Assembly (NCBI RefSeq): GCF_013201685.1
Contig: NZ_CP053844.1
Span: 62,001 to 126,000 of the forward strand
Reading direction: 5' to 3'
Source of the DNA: Campylobacter geochelonis
GTDB lineage: Bacteria; Campylobacterota; Campylobacteria; Campylobacterales; Campylobacteraceae
DNA length: 64,000 nt
Below the pieces are notes generated by a model, which was not told where the DNA came from, searched no databases, and saw only the letters and a list, made by a program, of their open reading frames with translations. A program made the position numbers and the translations under genes. Of the stretch, positions 7,600-19,650 are shown piece after piece. Each line of letters starts with the position of its first letter. The first letter of the stretch is position 1.

Positions 7600-9209
7600 T
7601 TTATCTGCTTTGCTATTTTTAGTAAAAAAATTGTAGGTTTTTTGTTTTTTAACAGCACTAAATTCCCTCCACATTTTTTTGAAGCTATCAGTTTTGAGAT
7701 ATAAAGCCCAAGCCCGCTGCTGTTTTTGGTGCTAAGAAATGGTTTGAAAATTTTATCTTTAAAGCCATCTTCTATGCCTTTGGCGTTATCGATAACTCTA
7801 ACATTAAAAAATTCATCTTCTTTGCTTATAGATATCACTATTTTTGGCTCTTTTATATCTTTGGCGTTATTTAATGCTTGCTTTGAGTTTTGTATAAGGC
7901 AAGTGATGATTTGTTTAAATTCATTTATGTAATTTTTGCAAGTTAAATCTATATCTTTTTTGCACGATATCCTTATCTTTATCTTTGAGTGCTGCGAAAA
8001 TAGTATAAAAATCGTATCATCGATAGCCTCTTTTATATCAAAAATTTGTGGTTTTTCTTCTACTTTATAAAAATTTTTAAATATACTCATTGTATTTGTC
8101 ATATAGTCTATATTTTTAAGAGATCTATCGATGTTATCGTAAAAAATCTCATCATTAAGTCTACCTAGTTTTTTAAACTGAACTAAATTTCCCAAAAGTA
8201 TCCCAAGAGCGTTTAACGGCTGTATCCACTGATGAGAAATCGCCCCAACCATCTGCCCCAATTCAGCCATTTTAGTCTGTGAAAATAGCAAAATTTCGTA
8301 CTCTTGTTTTGCCTTTTCAAACATCTCTTTTTCTCTTTTTACTCTTTGGTTGTAAAAATATCCAAGGAAGATAAACAAAATCGCGCTTATAAGATAGATG
8401 GTAAAATTTCTTAAAAATTGTATATTTATCTTGTGATATATGTTCTTTTTTAAAGTTTTGGCAACTAAGATAAGTTGCGAGTTTTGAAGTGGTTTTATGG
8501 TTATGATTTCATCATTTGTTTCGTAATTTAGCGTTTTGTTTAAGTCGATATTTTTTATATCAAATTTAGCCTTTGATAACTCTAGTGCGCTGTTTGGATG
8601 AAGCAAGATGTTTAACTCATTGTCGATTAAAAACAAAAAGCCGTTATTTTCAAGTCTTAAGTCTAAAATTTCATTTTTTATATCATTAAATGACAAAATA
8701 CCGCACAAAACGCCTTTTGGCAAGTGGTTTTCTACTATGCTTTGGCATATCGATATAACAGATGTTTGCAACCCAACATCTGCGTATGGTTTTGTGATAT
8801 ATGTGCTTGTTTGGGCTATGGTGTTTTTATACCAAGGACGCAAGCGTGGATCATAATTTTTTGGTTCGTTAAAATTCCTGCTAGATATACTTTTGCCTGT
8901 TTCATAACCGCTATAAACGCTTGAGAAATTCGCTATTGCTTGACTTTGGAGTAAAATATCTCTTATAGCTTCTTTATCTTTTTTTGAATCAAGATGTGTT
9001 ATTAGGCTATTGATTGATTGCAAACTTAGCCTTTTGTTCTCTATCCACTTTTCTATTCTATAGCTAGAGCTTTTAAGGATATTTAGCTGCTCGTTTATTA
9101 AAATTTCTTTAACAAACGAGCGATTTAAGGCGTAATTACCAGCCATAAGAGATAGGAAAATGATAGAAAAAACAATAAAAAGTCGATTGTTATAAAAATT
9201 TTCTACCAT
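7593..9209 (-). CDS. membrane histidine kinase with periplasmic Cache sensor
   Basis: A 538-residue protein. A transmembrane helix (about 8-28) is followed by a roughly 230-residue periplasmic part containing the Cache signature DPRLRPWY, then a second helix (about 268-288), a coiled linker, a HisKA domain with H-box ISHQW (His326), and a HATPase domain with NSKQAL and GLGLY. A Cache domain binds small ligands in the periplasm. It therefore probably senses the substrate handled by the lyase, porin and reductase upstream in the same operon, though the ligand cannot be read from sequence. It starts 21 bases after the NrfH-like gene and overlaps the response-regulator gene. Confidence 0.87.
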   Translation of the reverse strand: MVENFYNNRLFIVFSIIFLSLMAGNYALNRSFVKEILINEQLNILKSSSYRIEKWIENKRLSLQSINSLITHLDSKKDKEAIRDILLQSQAIANFSSVYSGYETGKSISSRNFNEPKNYDPRLRPWYKNTIAQTSTYITKPYADVGLQTSVISICQSIVENHLPKGVLCGILSFNDIKNEILDLRLENNGFLFLIDNELNILLHPNSALELSKAKFDIKNIDLNKTLNYETNDEIITIKPLQNSQLILVAKTLKKNIYHKINIQFLRNFTIYLISAILFIFLGYFYNQRVKREKEMFEKAKQEYEILLFSQTKMAELGQMVGAISHQWIQPLNALGILLGNLVQFKKLGRLNDEIFYDNIDRSLKNIDYMTNTMSIFKNFYKVEEKPQIFDIKEAIDDTIFILFSQHSKIKIRISCKKDIDLTCKNYINEFKQIITCLIQNSKQALNNAKDIKEPKIVISISKEDEFFNVRVIDNAKGIEDGFKDKIFKPFLSTKNSSGLGLYISKLIASKKCGGNLVLLKNKKPTIFLLKIAKQIKC

Positions 9210-9230
9210 TTTTTTCCTTTTGTTTTTATA

Positions 9231-9788
9231 CTACCAATCCCCAACTGGTGGATGTTTTATCTCATAGAGTATTTTACCTAAATTTTTATGCCCTACATTT
9301 TTATGGCATGTGACGCAGTTCATTTTTTGAGTTGAGTCATCTTTAAATTTAGCATACAAAGCGTGCATGTCATCTATATTTTGGTTAGATGAGTTTATAT
9401 CTAAAATAGTTTTATGACAGCTTAAACAGCCGCTATCATAGGTAAATTTATCCCTATTTTTTCTATTTTCTTGCCACGCTTTATCTTTAGCGTCATTAAA
9501 TAGCATATAAGTAACTTCGCTTGCGCCATTTGCCGCTTTTTTAAATATATAGCCTACATATCCATCGTGTGGTAAGTGGCAATCAACACATTTTGCTTTA
9601 AAGCCATGTTTACTAGCGCCACCGTGAACATCGTTATGATAAGCACTCACCATAGGATCCATCCACTCATGGCAAACTGAACAAAATTTATCCTCTTGAG
9701 TATGGTGTACTAAAGCACTTCCGCCAAAAAATACCACAAAAGCAAATACCAAAAGAAGGCAAATTTGTATAGTTATCTTTTTCATCAT
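9231..9788 (-). CDS. NapC/NrfH-type tetrahaem quinol dehydrogenase
   Basis: The 185-residue protein has an N-terminal membrane anchor (about 6-26) and four CxxCH haem sites: CSVCHEW, CVDCHLP, CLSCHKT and CVTCHKN. NapC/NirT/NrfH proteins take electrons from menaquinol and hand them to periplasmic reductases. Two ATGs are adjacent. The one at 9785 is better spaced from the GGAG than the one at 9788. It follows the tetrahaem cytochrome by six bases. The arrangement flavoprotein, small cytochrome, NrfH-like protein resembles the fccABC cluster of Wolinella, so this is the likely quinol-oxidising subunit. Confidence 0.9.
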   Translation of the reverse strand: MMKKITIQICLLLVFAFVVFFGGSALVHHTQEDKFCSVCHEWMDPMVSAYHNDVHGGASKHGFKAKCVDCHLPHDGYVGYIFKKAANGASEVTYMLFNDAKDKAWQENRKNRDKFTYDSGCLSCHKTILDINSSNQNIDDMHALYAKFKDDSTQKMNCVTCHKNVGHKNLGKILYEIKHPPVGDW

Positions 9789-9794
9789 ATCTCC

Positions 9795-10178
9795 TTAAGG
9801 TACTAAAAGTTTTTTCATGCCATTTTGCGAATGGCACATTACACAGTAGTTTTTAGACTGTTTGTGCGTACTATGACAAGTGTTGCAGTCCATATTTGGA
9901 TAGTGCGGACTAGCATGCACGTTATCATCATAACCTAAATGCCCTGTTTGCTCTGCTAGTTTTTCATAGCTTTTATGACAACTTAAACACTCATTTGTAT
10001 TTAATCTTTTATAATCTTGCGGATTGCTTTCTTTATGGCAATTTTTACAATCAAATTGCAAGCTCTCATGCGCTTTAAAAGGGTAGTTTGCTTTGTCGTA
10101 TTTGTTTGTATTATTTGCATTTAAATTTAGAGCCAGCACAAGTAAAAGTGATGCAAAAATAGTATAAATTTTTAACAT
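9795..10178 (-). CDS. periplasmic tetrahaem cytochrome c subunit of the flavocytochrome reductase
   Basis: The 127-residue protein has a cleavable signal peptide (hydrophobic residues 4-19, cut near LNLNANN) and four CxxCH motifs: CKNCHKE, CLSCHKS, CNTCHST and CVMCHSQ. It resembles the separate haem subunit of two-gene flavocytochromes (FccB type), which is fused to the flavin domain in Shewanella Fcc3. It should relay electrons from the NrfH-like protein to the flavoprotein. Its start overlaps the end of the flavoprotein gene by seven bases, which points to translational coupling and a fixed stoichiometry. Confidence 0.88.
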   Translation of the reverse strand: MLKIYTIFASLLLVLALNLNANNTNKYDKANYPFKAHESLQFDCKNCHKESNPQDYKRLNTNECLSCHKSYEKLAEQTGHLGYDDNVHASPHYPNMDCNTCHSTHKQSKNYCVMCHSQNGMKKLLVP

Positions 10179-11725
10179 TTTTTCTCCTTTTTTGCTAGAG
10201 TAGCTGCATTTTTACCTGCGATTCTTCCAAATACAAGACAATCAGGTATCGCACAGCTTCCTAGTCTACTAGCGCCATGTGGCCCACCAACTGCCTCTCC
10301 AGCTGCAAAAAGCCCCTCGATTGGTTTATCGTTTGTATCATATACGCGAGCATTTGTATCGATTTTAACGCCACCCATTGTGTGATGAACCTTTGGTATC
10401 GCACGCCACGCATAAAATGGCGGTTTACTAAGATCTGGCACCATATCTTTAAATTTAAAAAACGGCTTGTCAAACTCTTCATCTTTACCAGCGTGAGCGT
10501 ATTTTGTGTAGTTGTCTACGGTTTGTTTTAGTCCATCATAAGGAATGCTATAAAATTTTGCAAGTTTTTCTAAAGTATCAAAAACTCTTATAACGCCTTT
10601 ATCAATTCCTCTTTGGACATTTGCTTTTGTTGTGCCTTGCGCACCTACACTATCGCAAATGACAATCGGATGGGTTAAACTACCATCTGGGTTTTTATGA
10701 ATTTTAAAAATAGCTTCAGAGCGAATTCGCCTATCGGCTAGCTCATTTACAAAACGCTTGCCAGTTCTAGCATCAACCATAACTCCATATGAAAATGCAG
10801 GTATCGCAAAAACAGGAGCTATGCCAAACCCCTCTTCATCAGGACTTCCCCATGGGCCTAGCTGAATCCATTTTAAATCAACCGTTGATGCGCCATTTTT
10901 CATCATAACTTTAAGCGCTTGAGCTGTAGCTCCATAGTGGTTTGTACATCCAAGATCTGGAGTTACATCTTTGTTTATCTCTTGTCTGAATTTAATATCA
11001 TATGAAAACCCACCAGTTGCCATAACTATGCCACCGTTAATTTTATAAAATTTAACATCTCCGCTTTTGTTATCTGCTTCATCTTTGCTTTTATCAAAAT
11101 CAAAGTCGTGGTTTTCTCTTACTTTAGCGCCGATAATCTTGCCATTTTCATCGCGGATAAAATCATCTAAAATAACGCGAGTTCTAATAGTCGCGCCATG
11201 CTTCATCGCGTATTCTTGAAGTGGGATTGTAATCTTGCCGCCTGAGTTTATCTCTGGCCAAATCGTTCTTGGAACACTATGTCCGCCAAATTGACCTAAA
11301 GCATCGCGGTAGTAAACGCCTTTTTTAAGAGTCCATTCATACGCGTCATTTCCGTTTTTTGCGATGACTTCTACTAAATCCATTCTATTTAGTCCAAGAC
11401 CGGCTTTTAAGATATCTTTTACATAAAGATCATAAGAATCTACTATGCCTCGCACTTTTTGATAGTTAGAATTTACAACAGCAAATGCCCCGCCATTGAT
11501 GGCTGAGTTTCCGCCAAGGACGGGCATTTTATCTATCATTATGGTTTTTGCTCCCTCATCTAATGCTTGACAGGTTGCAGAAGAGCCAGCAAAACCAGAA
11601 CCCACAACTAGCACATCCCACTCTTCATCCCATTTAATCTCATCTATAGCAAAAGCACTTGTTGGTGCGATTGCTGCTGAGCTAAGCAAGGCAAGAGTGC
11701 CTAAAAAATCTCTTCTACTTTTCAT
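10172..11725 (-). CDS. Tat-exported flavoprotein reductase of the fumarate/urocanate reductase family
   Basis: The 517-residue protein has a twin-arginine signal (SRRDFLG, residues 3-9), the FAD-binding VVGSGFAGSSA near residues 40-50, and the family C-terminus HGASRLGS. Compared with periplasmic fumarate reductase Fcc3, the catalytic acid Arg (FVNELADR, Arg332), the HHTMGG histidine pair (447-448) and the second carboxylate Arg (Arg487) are kept. The histidine expected in the IQxHPT motif is replaced: here it is WIQLGPW (Gly290). That residue holds one carboxylate of fumarate, and urocanate reductase also changes it. So this enzyme probably reduces another alpha-beta-unsaturated acid such as urocanate or an arylacrylate. 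The Fcc3 and UrdA comparison is from memory. There is no fused haem domain; the haems are on the next gene. Confidence 0.88.
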   Translation of the reverse strand: MKSRRDFLGTLALLSSAAIAPTSAFAIDEIKWDEEWDVLVVGSGFAGSSATCQALDEGAKTIMIDKMPVLGGNSAINGGAFAVVNSNYQKVRGIVDSYDLYVKDILKAGLGLNRMDLVEVIAKNGNDAYEWTLKKGVYYRDALGQFGGHSVPRTIWPEINSGGKITIPLQEYAMKHGATIRTRVILDDFIRDENGKIIGAKVRENHDFDFDKSKDEADNKSGDVKFYKINGGIVMATGGFSYDIKFRQEINKDVTPDLGCTNHYGATAQALKVMMKNGASTVDLKWIQLGPWGSPDEEGFGIAPVFAIPAFSYGVMVDARTGKRFVNELADRRIRSEAIFKIHKNPDGSLTHPIVICDSVGAQGTTKANVQRGIDKGVIRVFDTLEKLAKFYSIPYDGLKQTVDNYTKYAHAGKDEEFDKPFFKFKDMVPDLSKPPFYAWRAIPKVHHTMGGVKIDTNARVYDTNDKPIEGLFAAGEAVGGPHGASRLGSCAIPDCLVFGRIAGKNAATLAKKEKKC

Positions 11726-11734
11726 AACTTATCC

Positions 11735-12895
11735 TTAAAAACTATAGCTTAATCCAGCCCCAACTTGCGTTAGACTCGGATATCCAGGTTGTGCTTTAAA
11801 TACTTGATCATATATAACAAACGCATTTAGGCTACTTGTTAGCGGATAGCTTAGCCATGCGCTAAATTCATTTTGTCTAAAAGTCTTATCGCCAGTTGAT
11901 ACGGTTTTATACTGTGTTGTTCCATAAAGTGCTGTGATTGAAAGCTTTTCTACCATAGTTGAAACCATGGCGTAGTATGTATGAGCATCTCGTTCATACA
12001 TAACATCTCCCTCTTCAAAAGGAACGATTTGATCGCCTCCAAGCCCCATATGTCCCCAGCCAATCTCTTTGCCAGAAGTTACATAGGCTAAAGTTAGCTT
12101 TGTGTCTTGATACTTTGTATAAGCAGTCGCTTCAAATGCTTTGCCTTTATCATCGCTTTTTTTCTCTTTGCTTTGTGCATAGTGAAGCATACCACCAAAT
12201 GAAAGCTCATCGTTTATATAGCCATCATACATTAGCTTTGCGCCAACAGCTGAAAATAAATCTTGAGCGTATAAACCATAAATTTTTGCACTCAAACCAT
12301 TTTCAAATTTGTATTTACCACCAAGGCTAAATAGCCCTTTATCATCATTTAGCTTTTCAAATCCCCACATCTCTTTAAAATACGCACGACCTTTTGCGCG
12401 AGTCCAAAGCGCATTAATCTCTAAATTTGATATAGAGTTGTTTGTGATGCGAACTCCATCGTTGATTTTGCCAATCCAGTCAGTAACCATCTGCTGACGA
12501 CCGATTTTTACACTTGTATCATACGCGTTATACTCAAGATATAAATTTGAAAGTAAATATCTATCATTTTCATAAATTCTCTCTGTCGAATCACCAGTTC
12601 CGTGAAGTGTTTTGTAATTCCTATCGCCTTCATAAAAAGGAGCAGCAGCTCTAAAGCCCACTACTGCTTTAAAATTTTTATAAAAATCAGTTTCGTAATT
12701 TAACCCAACCGAACCAACAGCCCACGATGTGTTGTTATAATACACGCTTTTTTCACCGCCATTTATGTGACGATTTTCGTAAAATACAGTCACATCGCCA
12801 CTTGCTTTACCGTTTTTAAACGCCTCTTCTATGCTTTGGCTATCTGCAAAAGCACAGCTTGCTAATAATGTAATTAAGGCTAAACTTCTTTTCAT
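11735..12895 (-). CDS. outer-membrane beta-barrel porin of the lyase-reductase operon
   Basis: The 386-residue protein has a signal peptide (MKRSLALITLLASCAFA) and alternating hydrophobic/polar strands throughout. It ends in a C-terminal aromatic residue (GAGLSYSF), the signal for BAM-mediated insertion. It resembles the OprD-like or major porin group of Campylobacterota, though I cannot name a subfamily. It sits ten bases after the lyase gene and nine before the flavoprotein gene, so it is part of the same transcript and probably admits the lyase or reductase substrate. Confidence 0.82.
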   Translation of the reverse strand: MKRSLALITLLASCAFADSQSIEEAFKNGKASGDVTVFYENRHINGGEKSVYYNNTSWAVGSVGLNYETDFYKNFKAVVGFRAAAPFYEGDRNYKTLHGTGDSTERIYENDRYLLSNLYLEYNAYDTSVKIGRQQMVTDWIGKINDGVRITNNSISNLEINALWTRAKGRAYFKEMWGFEKLNDDKGLFSLGGKYKFENGLSAKIYGLYAQDLFSAVGAKLMYDGYINDELSFGGMLHYAQSKEKKSDDKGKAFEATAYTKYQDTKLTLAYVTSGKEIGWGHMGLGGDQIVPFEEGDVMYERDAHTYYAMVSTMVEKLSITALYGTTQYKTVSTGDKTFRQNEFSAWLSYPLTSSLNAFVIYDQVFKAQPGYPSLTQVGAGLSYSF

Positions 12896-12905
12896 TTTTT
12901 ATCCC

Positions 12906-14528
12906 TTACTTATAATTTTTTAAAAAGACAGCTGAGTTTCTAAAATCATCAGTGTATGGTCTATCAACATCGACAAATTTAACGACTTTTCTATACTCAT
13001 CATAAAATTTTTTTGTTGTTTTTGAAAGCTTTAAATTTGGATCTTTTTGCAAACGTAAATCAATCGCTTGAGCTGCATGCATAAGCTCCATACCAAGGAT
13101 GTGATAGTAGTTATCGATTTGTTTTTGGAATTTTTGTACTACATATGGTGCGTTTGTTGCGACATCTTCAATCTCGCCAGCAACTGGAGTATAATCAAGC
13201 GAAGCTGGGTTTGCTAGGTATTCGTTTTCTCCAGCAAGTGCAACAAATGGTTTTTGCATAGCGCCAAATGCATGAACTGTTTTATCTGTGCCTAAAAATC
13301 TAGTTAACTTTGTAAAACTATCGTTTGAAAGCTTGATAGTGCGAAGCGCGCTAGCTTTTGAGTTGTGAGCCAAAACTATAGATGCTTTTTCAAATTCAAC
13401 AACCCAAAGAAGTGGTTCGAAATTTGATGTTGGCACGACTGCACCATTTTTTGTAAAGAGCTTAGTTTCTTGAAATTTATCTGTTTGCGGAGATGTTTTT
13501 AACGAAATTCCAGGATTATCATCAGATGTGTTTAGCTGAATTTTCATCAATTTATCAAGCGAGTCTACATTGCCTTTTAAGGCTGCGAAGAAGTATGAGG
13601 CATCTCGGTAGCTAAGTGGATCTTGCAAGGCTCTTTGATCGTTTTCATCCCAAAGATAGCTATCTTTTAAAATCTCTCTTAAATCTTTTGTTATAGCAAC
13701 AAAATCAGGAAATGCACGAAGATTTGCCGCTTCTTTTGTAAAAGGCGCTACATTGCCATTAAATGCTTCTATGCTTATAGCAAAGACTAGTTTTGAGACG
13801 TCTAAAGCATGTCTTAAGTCTTCAAGTGCAAGGCTAGCAAGTGCTGCTGAGTATGCGTTTGAGCTTAGTATACTTAGGCTATCTTTGCCAAAAGGAGATA
13901 GCTTTTTAAGCCCAGCTTTTTTTAAAGCCTCGCTCGCTTGCATTTTTTCACCTTTATAATATACATAACCCTCGCCTAACATCGCAAGTCCAACATGCCC
14001 TAGTATGGTGATATCAGCCTCACCCATCGAACCAGCACTTGGCATAGCTGGAATGATATCTTGGTTTAAAAACTCTTTATATAAATTTACAACTTCGCTT
14101 TGAACGCCAGCTCCTCCATAAAGTAGGTTATTTAGCCTTGTTGCAAGTACCGCTCGAGCAGTTTTAAGTGGCATATCTTCGCCAACACCACCACAGTGAG
14201 CGTGAATCAAACCGATGTTAAAATCAGTTGATGCTTTTATAACTTGGGCGTCTAAATTCCCTTTTGCATCGACAAAACTTTTATCTTTATTTAGTCCAAC
14301 GCCAACTGTTAAACCATAGATTTTTTGTCCATCTTTTGCTGCTTGAAGCAAGACATTATGTGCTTTATCAACTTTGTTTAAAGCACTTTTGCTTATCTCA
14401 ACCTTAGCGCCATTTGATACAAGAACTATATCTTTTGGTGTTATGCTCTCGCCATTAAGCGTAATGCTTGAAGCATTTAGGCTAAGTGCGAGTAAAGCCG
14501 CTAAAGATAGTGATTTGATAATTTTCAT
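12906..14528 (-). CDS. secreted HAL/PAL-fold ammonia-lyase homologue without the MIO triad
   Basis: The protein (540 residues from the ATG at 14528, which has a strong AAGGAGG) begins with a signal peptide cut near LNASS, so it should be periplasmic. Cytoplasmic HutH enzymes have none. The fold is that of histidine/phenylalanine ammonia-lyases: YGLTVGVG at the Tyr loop, RLNNLLYGGAG, LQDPLSYRD, and the C-terminal helices. Where these enzymes have GSVGASGDL, with Ala-Ser-Gly cyclising to the MIO electrophile, this protein has GSMGEADI (residues 166-173): one residue shorter and without the Ser. It therefore should not make MIO. It may act by another mechanism or only bind substrate. It is the first gene of the operon, so its product or ligand is likely what the reductase uses. 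Confidence 0.85.
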   Translation of the reverse strand: MKIIKSLSLAALLALSLNASSITLNGESITPKDIVLVSNGAKVEISKSALNKVDKAHNVLLQAAKDGQKIYGLTVGVGLNKDKSFVDAKGNLDAQVIKASTDFNIGLIHAHCGGVGEDMPLKTARAVLATRLNNLLYGGAGVQSEVVNLYKEFLNQDIIPAMPSAGSMGEADITILGHVGLAMLGEGYVYYKGEKMQASEALKKAGLKKLSPFGKDSLSILSSNAYSAALASLALEDLRHALDVSKLVFAISIEAFNGNVAPFTKEAANLRAFPDFVAITKDLREILKDSYLWDENDQRALQDPLSYRDASYFFAALKGNVDSLDKLMKIQLNTSDDNPGISLKTSPQTDKFQETKLFTKNGAVVPTSNFEPLLWVVEFEKASIVLAHNSKASALRTIKLSNDSFTKLTRFLGTDKTVHAFGAMQKPFVALAGENEYLANPASLDYTPVAGEIEDVATNAPYVVQKFQKQIDNYYHILGMELMHAAQAIDLRLQKDPNLKLSKTTKKFYDEYRKVVKFVDVDRPYTDDFRNSAVFLKNYK

Positions 14529-15071
14529 TTTATCCTCCTTGATAGAATATGGACGCAATTTTAAATAAAAATAATTTCTAAAAAGTAATTTTTTATAAGT
14601 TTTTAAAGTTATTAGTGATTTGGCATTATTTATAGCTAAATTTGGTTTTTATAGTTTATAAGGATTTGTGAATTTTACTTTTGTAGCGAGATACGCACGA
14701 TTTGGCTGTGTGTTTTTGTGGATGTGATGAAGTGCTTATTTTGAAGTGTCTGCCTAATAAATTTAAATAAATTGCTAGCTTAAATAGCCATGGCGATAAA
14801 ATTATGTGATTTAGTTTGTTTTATAAACTAAATTTAGTTGCAAAATATAGATGTATTTATGCAAAAAACCATAAATTTGAGCTAAATTTATTCAAATTCA
14901 ATGTAAAAATAGCGATAAATTTATACTGGTTTTAAGGTAAATTTGTTGAATTTATTTTATGAATTAAGCGTTAAAAGATATTGAATTTAGGCTAAATTTA
15001 GACACAAAACAGTATAAATTTATTACAAAAAAGCAAGCAAATTTAGCCAAATGGTTAAATTTGCCGCCCTT
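14529..15071. other. 543-bp intergenic gap upstream of the lyase operon
   Basis: This AT-rich sequence lies between recJ and the lyase gene, both read leftward, so it must hold the operon's promoter. I found no convincing -10/-35 pair, no gene and no clean hairpin. The octamer AAATTTAG and close variants occur repeatedly, as in most gaps of this window. Confidence 0.5.
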
Positions 15072-18276
<3,205 letters not shown>

Positions 18277-18519
18277 TTAAATTTTATTAATGGCGTATTA
18301 TAGCTTTTTAAAAGTTATAATATAATTATGAGAGTGTAAATTTGATAATTTTCTATAAATCTTTAATAGATATAATCAATATTTATAAATTTATGGCTAA
18401 TTTGGTAATGAAATCTGATTTAAGATTAGTGCTATTGTGCTTAAATTATGAATTTACCTTATTTTTGGTTTTTTAAAAGTATAATAATGTTTTTAAAAAT
18501 AAAAATGGATTAGTTTAGC

Positions 18520-18885
18520 ATGGTTAATGATTTAAATTTATACGATTGGAAAGAGTTAGATATTGATGTAAATAGCTTGTGGCTCATAAATGAACGTGAT
18601 AAATCAGGAAAACATGCAAATGTCTATCATGGTAACTTTATACCACAAATTCCATATCAATTAATATCACGATACACAAAAAAAGATGAAATAGTTTTAG
18701 ATACTTTTCTAGGAAGCGGAACGACGTTATACGAATGTGAAAAGCTTGATAGAAAATTTATAGGATTTGATATAAATCCAAAAATGATAGATTATGTAAA
18801 TTTACAAATGAATGATAGTGATAAGAATAAATTTGACATTTTTGAGTGCGATGTAAGAAATAAAGATAAATTTAGTAATTTTTAA
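18520..18885 (+). pseudogene. truncated DNA methyltransferase, N-terminal part only
   Basis: The 121-residue product contains an N4/N6 DNA methyltransferase AdoMet pocket: VYHGNFIPQIPYQLISRY, then DTFLGSGTT (61-69) and KFIGFDINP. The reading frame stops at CDVRNKDKFSNF, before the catalytic D/N/S-P-P-Y/W motif. Intact enzymes of this class continue for 100 or more residues. The next gene begins 21 bases later, so the rest has been deleted. It is almost surely inactive. It belongs to a small AT-rich restriction-modification remnant between pyrG and cyd. Confidence 0.8.
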
Positions 18886-18906
18886 TAAAAGATTTAAGGG
18901 AAAAGT

Positions 18907-19641
18907 ATGACAATAAAAGATTTAACATATTCAGAAGCAATAGAAAAAGTTATGTTAAATAATGGATATTTTGCACCACTTAAACTAATTTATCGTGAAA
19001 TTTGGAATTACAAAAATAGAAGCGGAATTAAAGGCAAAACGCCTGATTATACGATACAAGAAAGAGTTCAAAGAGATACTAAATTTACTAAAATTGGCTT
19101 AGGTATTTATGCCTTAACCGAGTTTTTAGATAAACTCCCGCAAGCAAAAGCTCCGATAACGAAGCAAGATAAACAAGAAAACAGACACGCTAATATTCAA
19201 GGAATGTTGCTTGAAATAGGAAATCATCAAAAAGATATTTTTGATACTTATACAAACGATAAAAGTTGGATATTTGAAAATAAAACTTTGGGAAGTTTGG
19301 CAACTTTGAATAAAATTCCACCTTTTACTTTTGAAAATATTATTAGTGATAGCGTTAGTTTTTTGGACGTTGTATGGTTTAATGAAAGGCGTTTTCCACA
19401 AGTGATTTTTGAGGTTGAGCATTCTACAGATTTTCGTGGCGCTTTTGTTAAATTTATGGAATTACAAGATTTCCAAACTCGCTTTTATTGTGTTGCAAAT
19501 AAAAGTCGTTTAAGTAAATTTAAAAAAGAAATAGACAAAGTGGCATTTTTACCGATAAAAAAGCGTGTAAAATTTCTAACATATGAGCAAGTTGAAAGCG
19601 ATTATTATAAAGCCATAAAAAGAGATTTTATTAAATATTAG
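18907..19641 (+). CDS. HARE-HTH protein with putative restriction-nuclease domain
   Basis: In the 244-residue protein, residues 5-78 form a HARE/HB1-type winged helix (LTYSEAIEKVMLNNGYFAPL, then IQERVQRD and FTKIGLGIYALTE), a DNA-binding module found at the ends of restriction enzymes. The C-terminal half has an acidic pattern compatible with a PD-(D/E)xK nuclease: Asp154 in SFLDVVWF, then IFEVEHST with Glu169 and Glu171. The lysine expected in the motif is not obvious, so the fold assignment is tentative. It lies between two truncated methyltransferase genes, consistent with a type II restriction endonuclease. The frame is intact, with a GGGAAAAG start context. Confidence 0.65.
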   Translation: MTIKDLTYSEAIEKVMLNNGYFAPLKLIYREIWNYKNRSGIKGKTPDYTIQERVQRDTKFTKIGLGIYALTEFLDKLPQAKAPITKQDKQENRHANIQGMLLEIGNHQKDIFDTYTNDKSWIFENKTLGSLATLNKIPPFTFENIISDSVSFLDVVWFNERRFPQVIFEVEHSTDFRGAFVKFMELQDFQTRFYCVANKSRLSKFKKEIDKVAFLPIKKRVKFLTYEQVESDYYKAIKRDFIKY

Positions 19642-19650
19642 GTCGCAAAT

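Noticed and set aside
10172-11725. Calling the flavoprotein a fumarate reductase (fccA or frdA)
   Set aside because: The family's fumarate-binding histidine position is changed and the operon includes a lyase homologue. A substrate-specific name is not supported.
12906-14528. Calling the lyase homologue hutH
   Set aside because: It lacks the Ala-Ser-Gly MIO triad and has a signal peptide, so histidine ammonia-lyase activity cannot be assumed.
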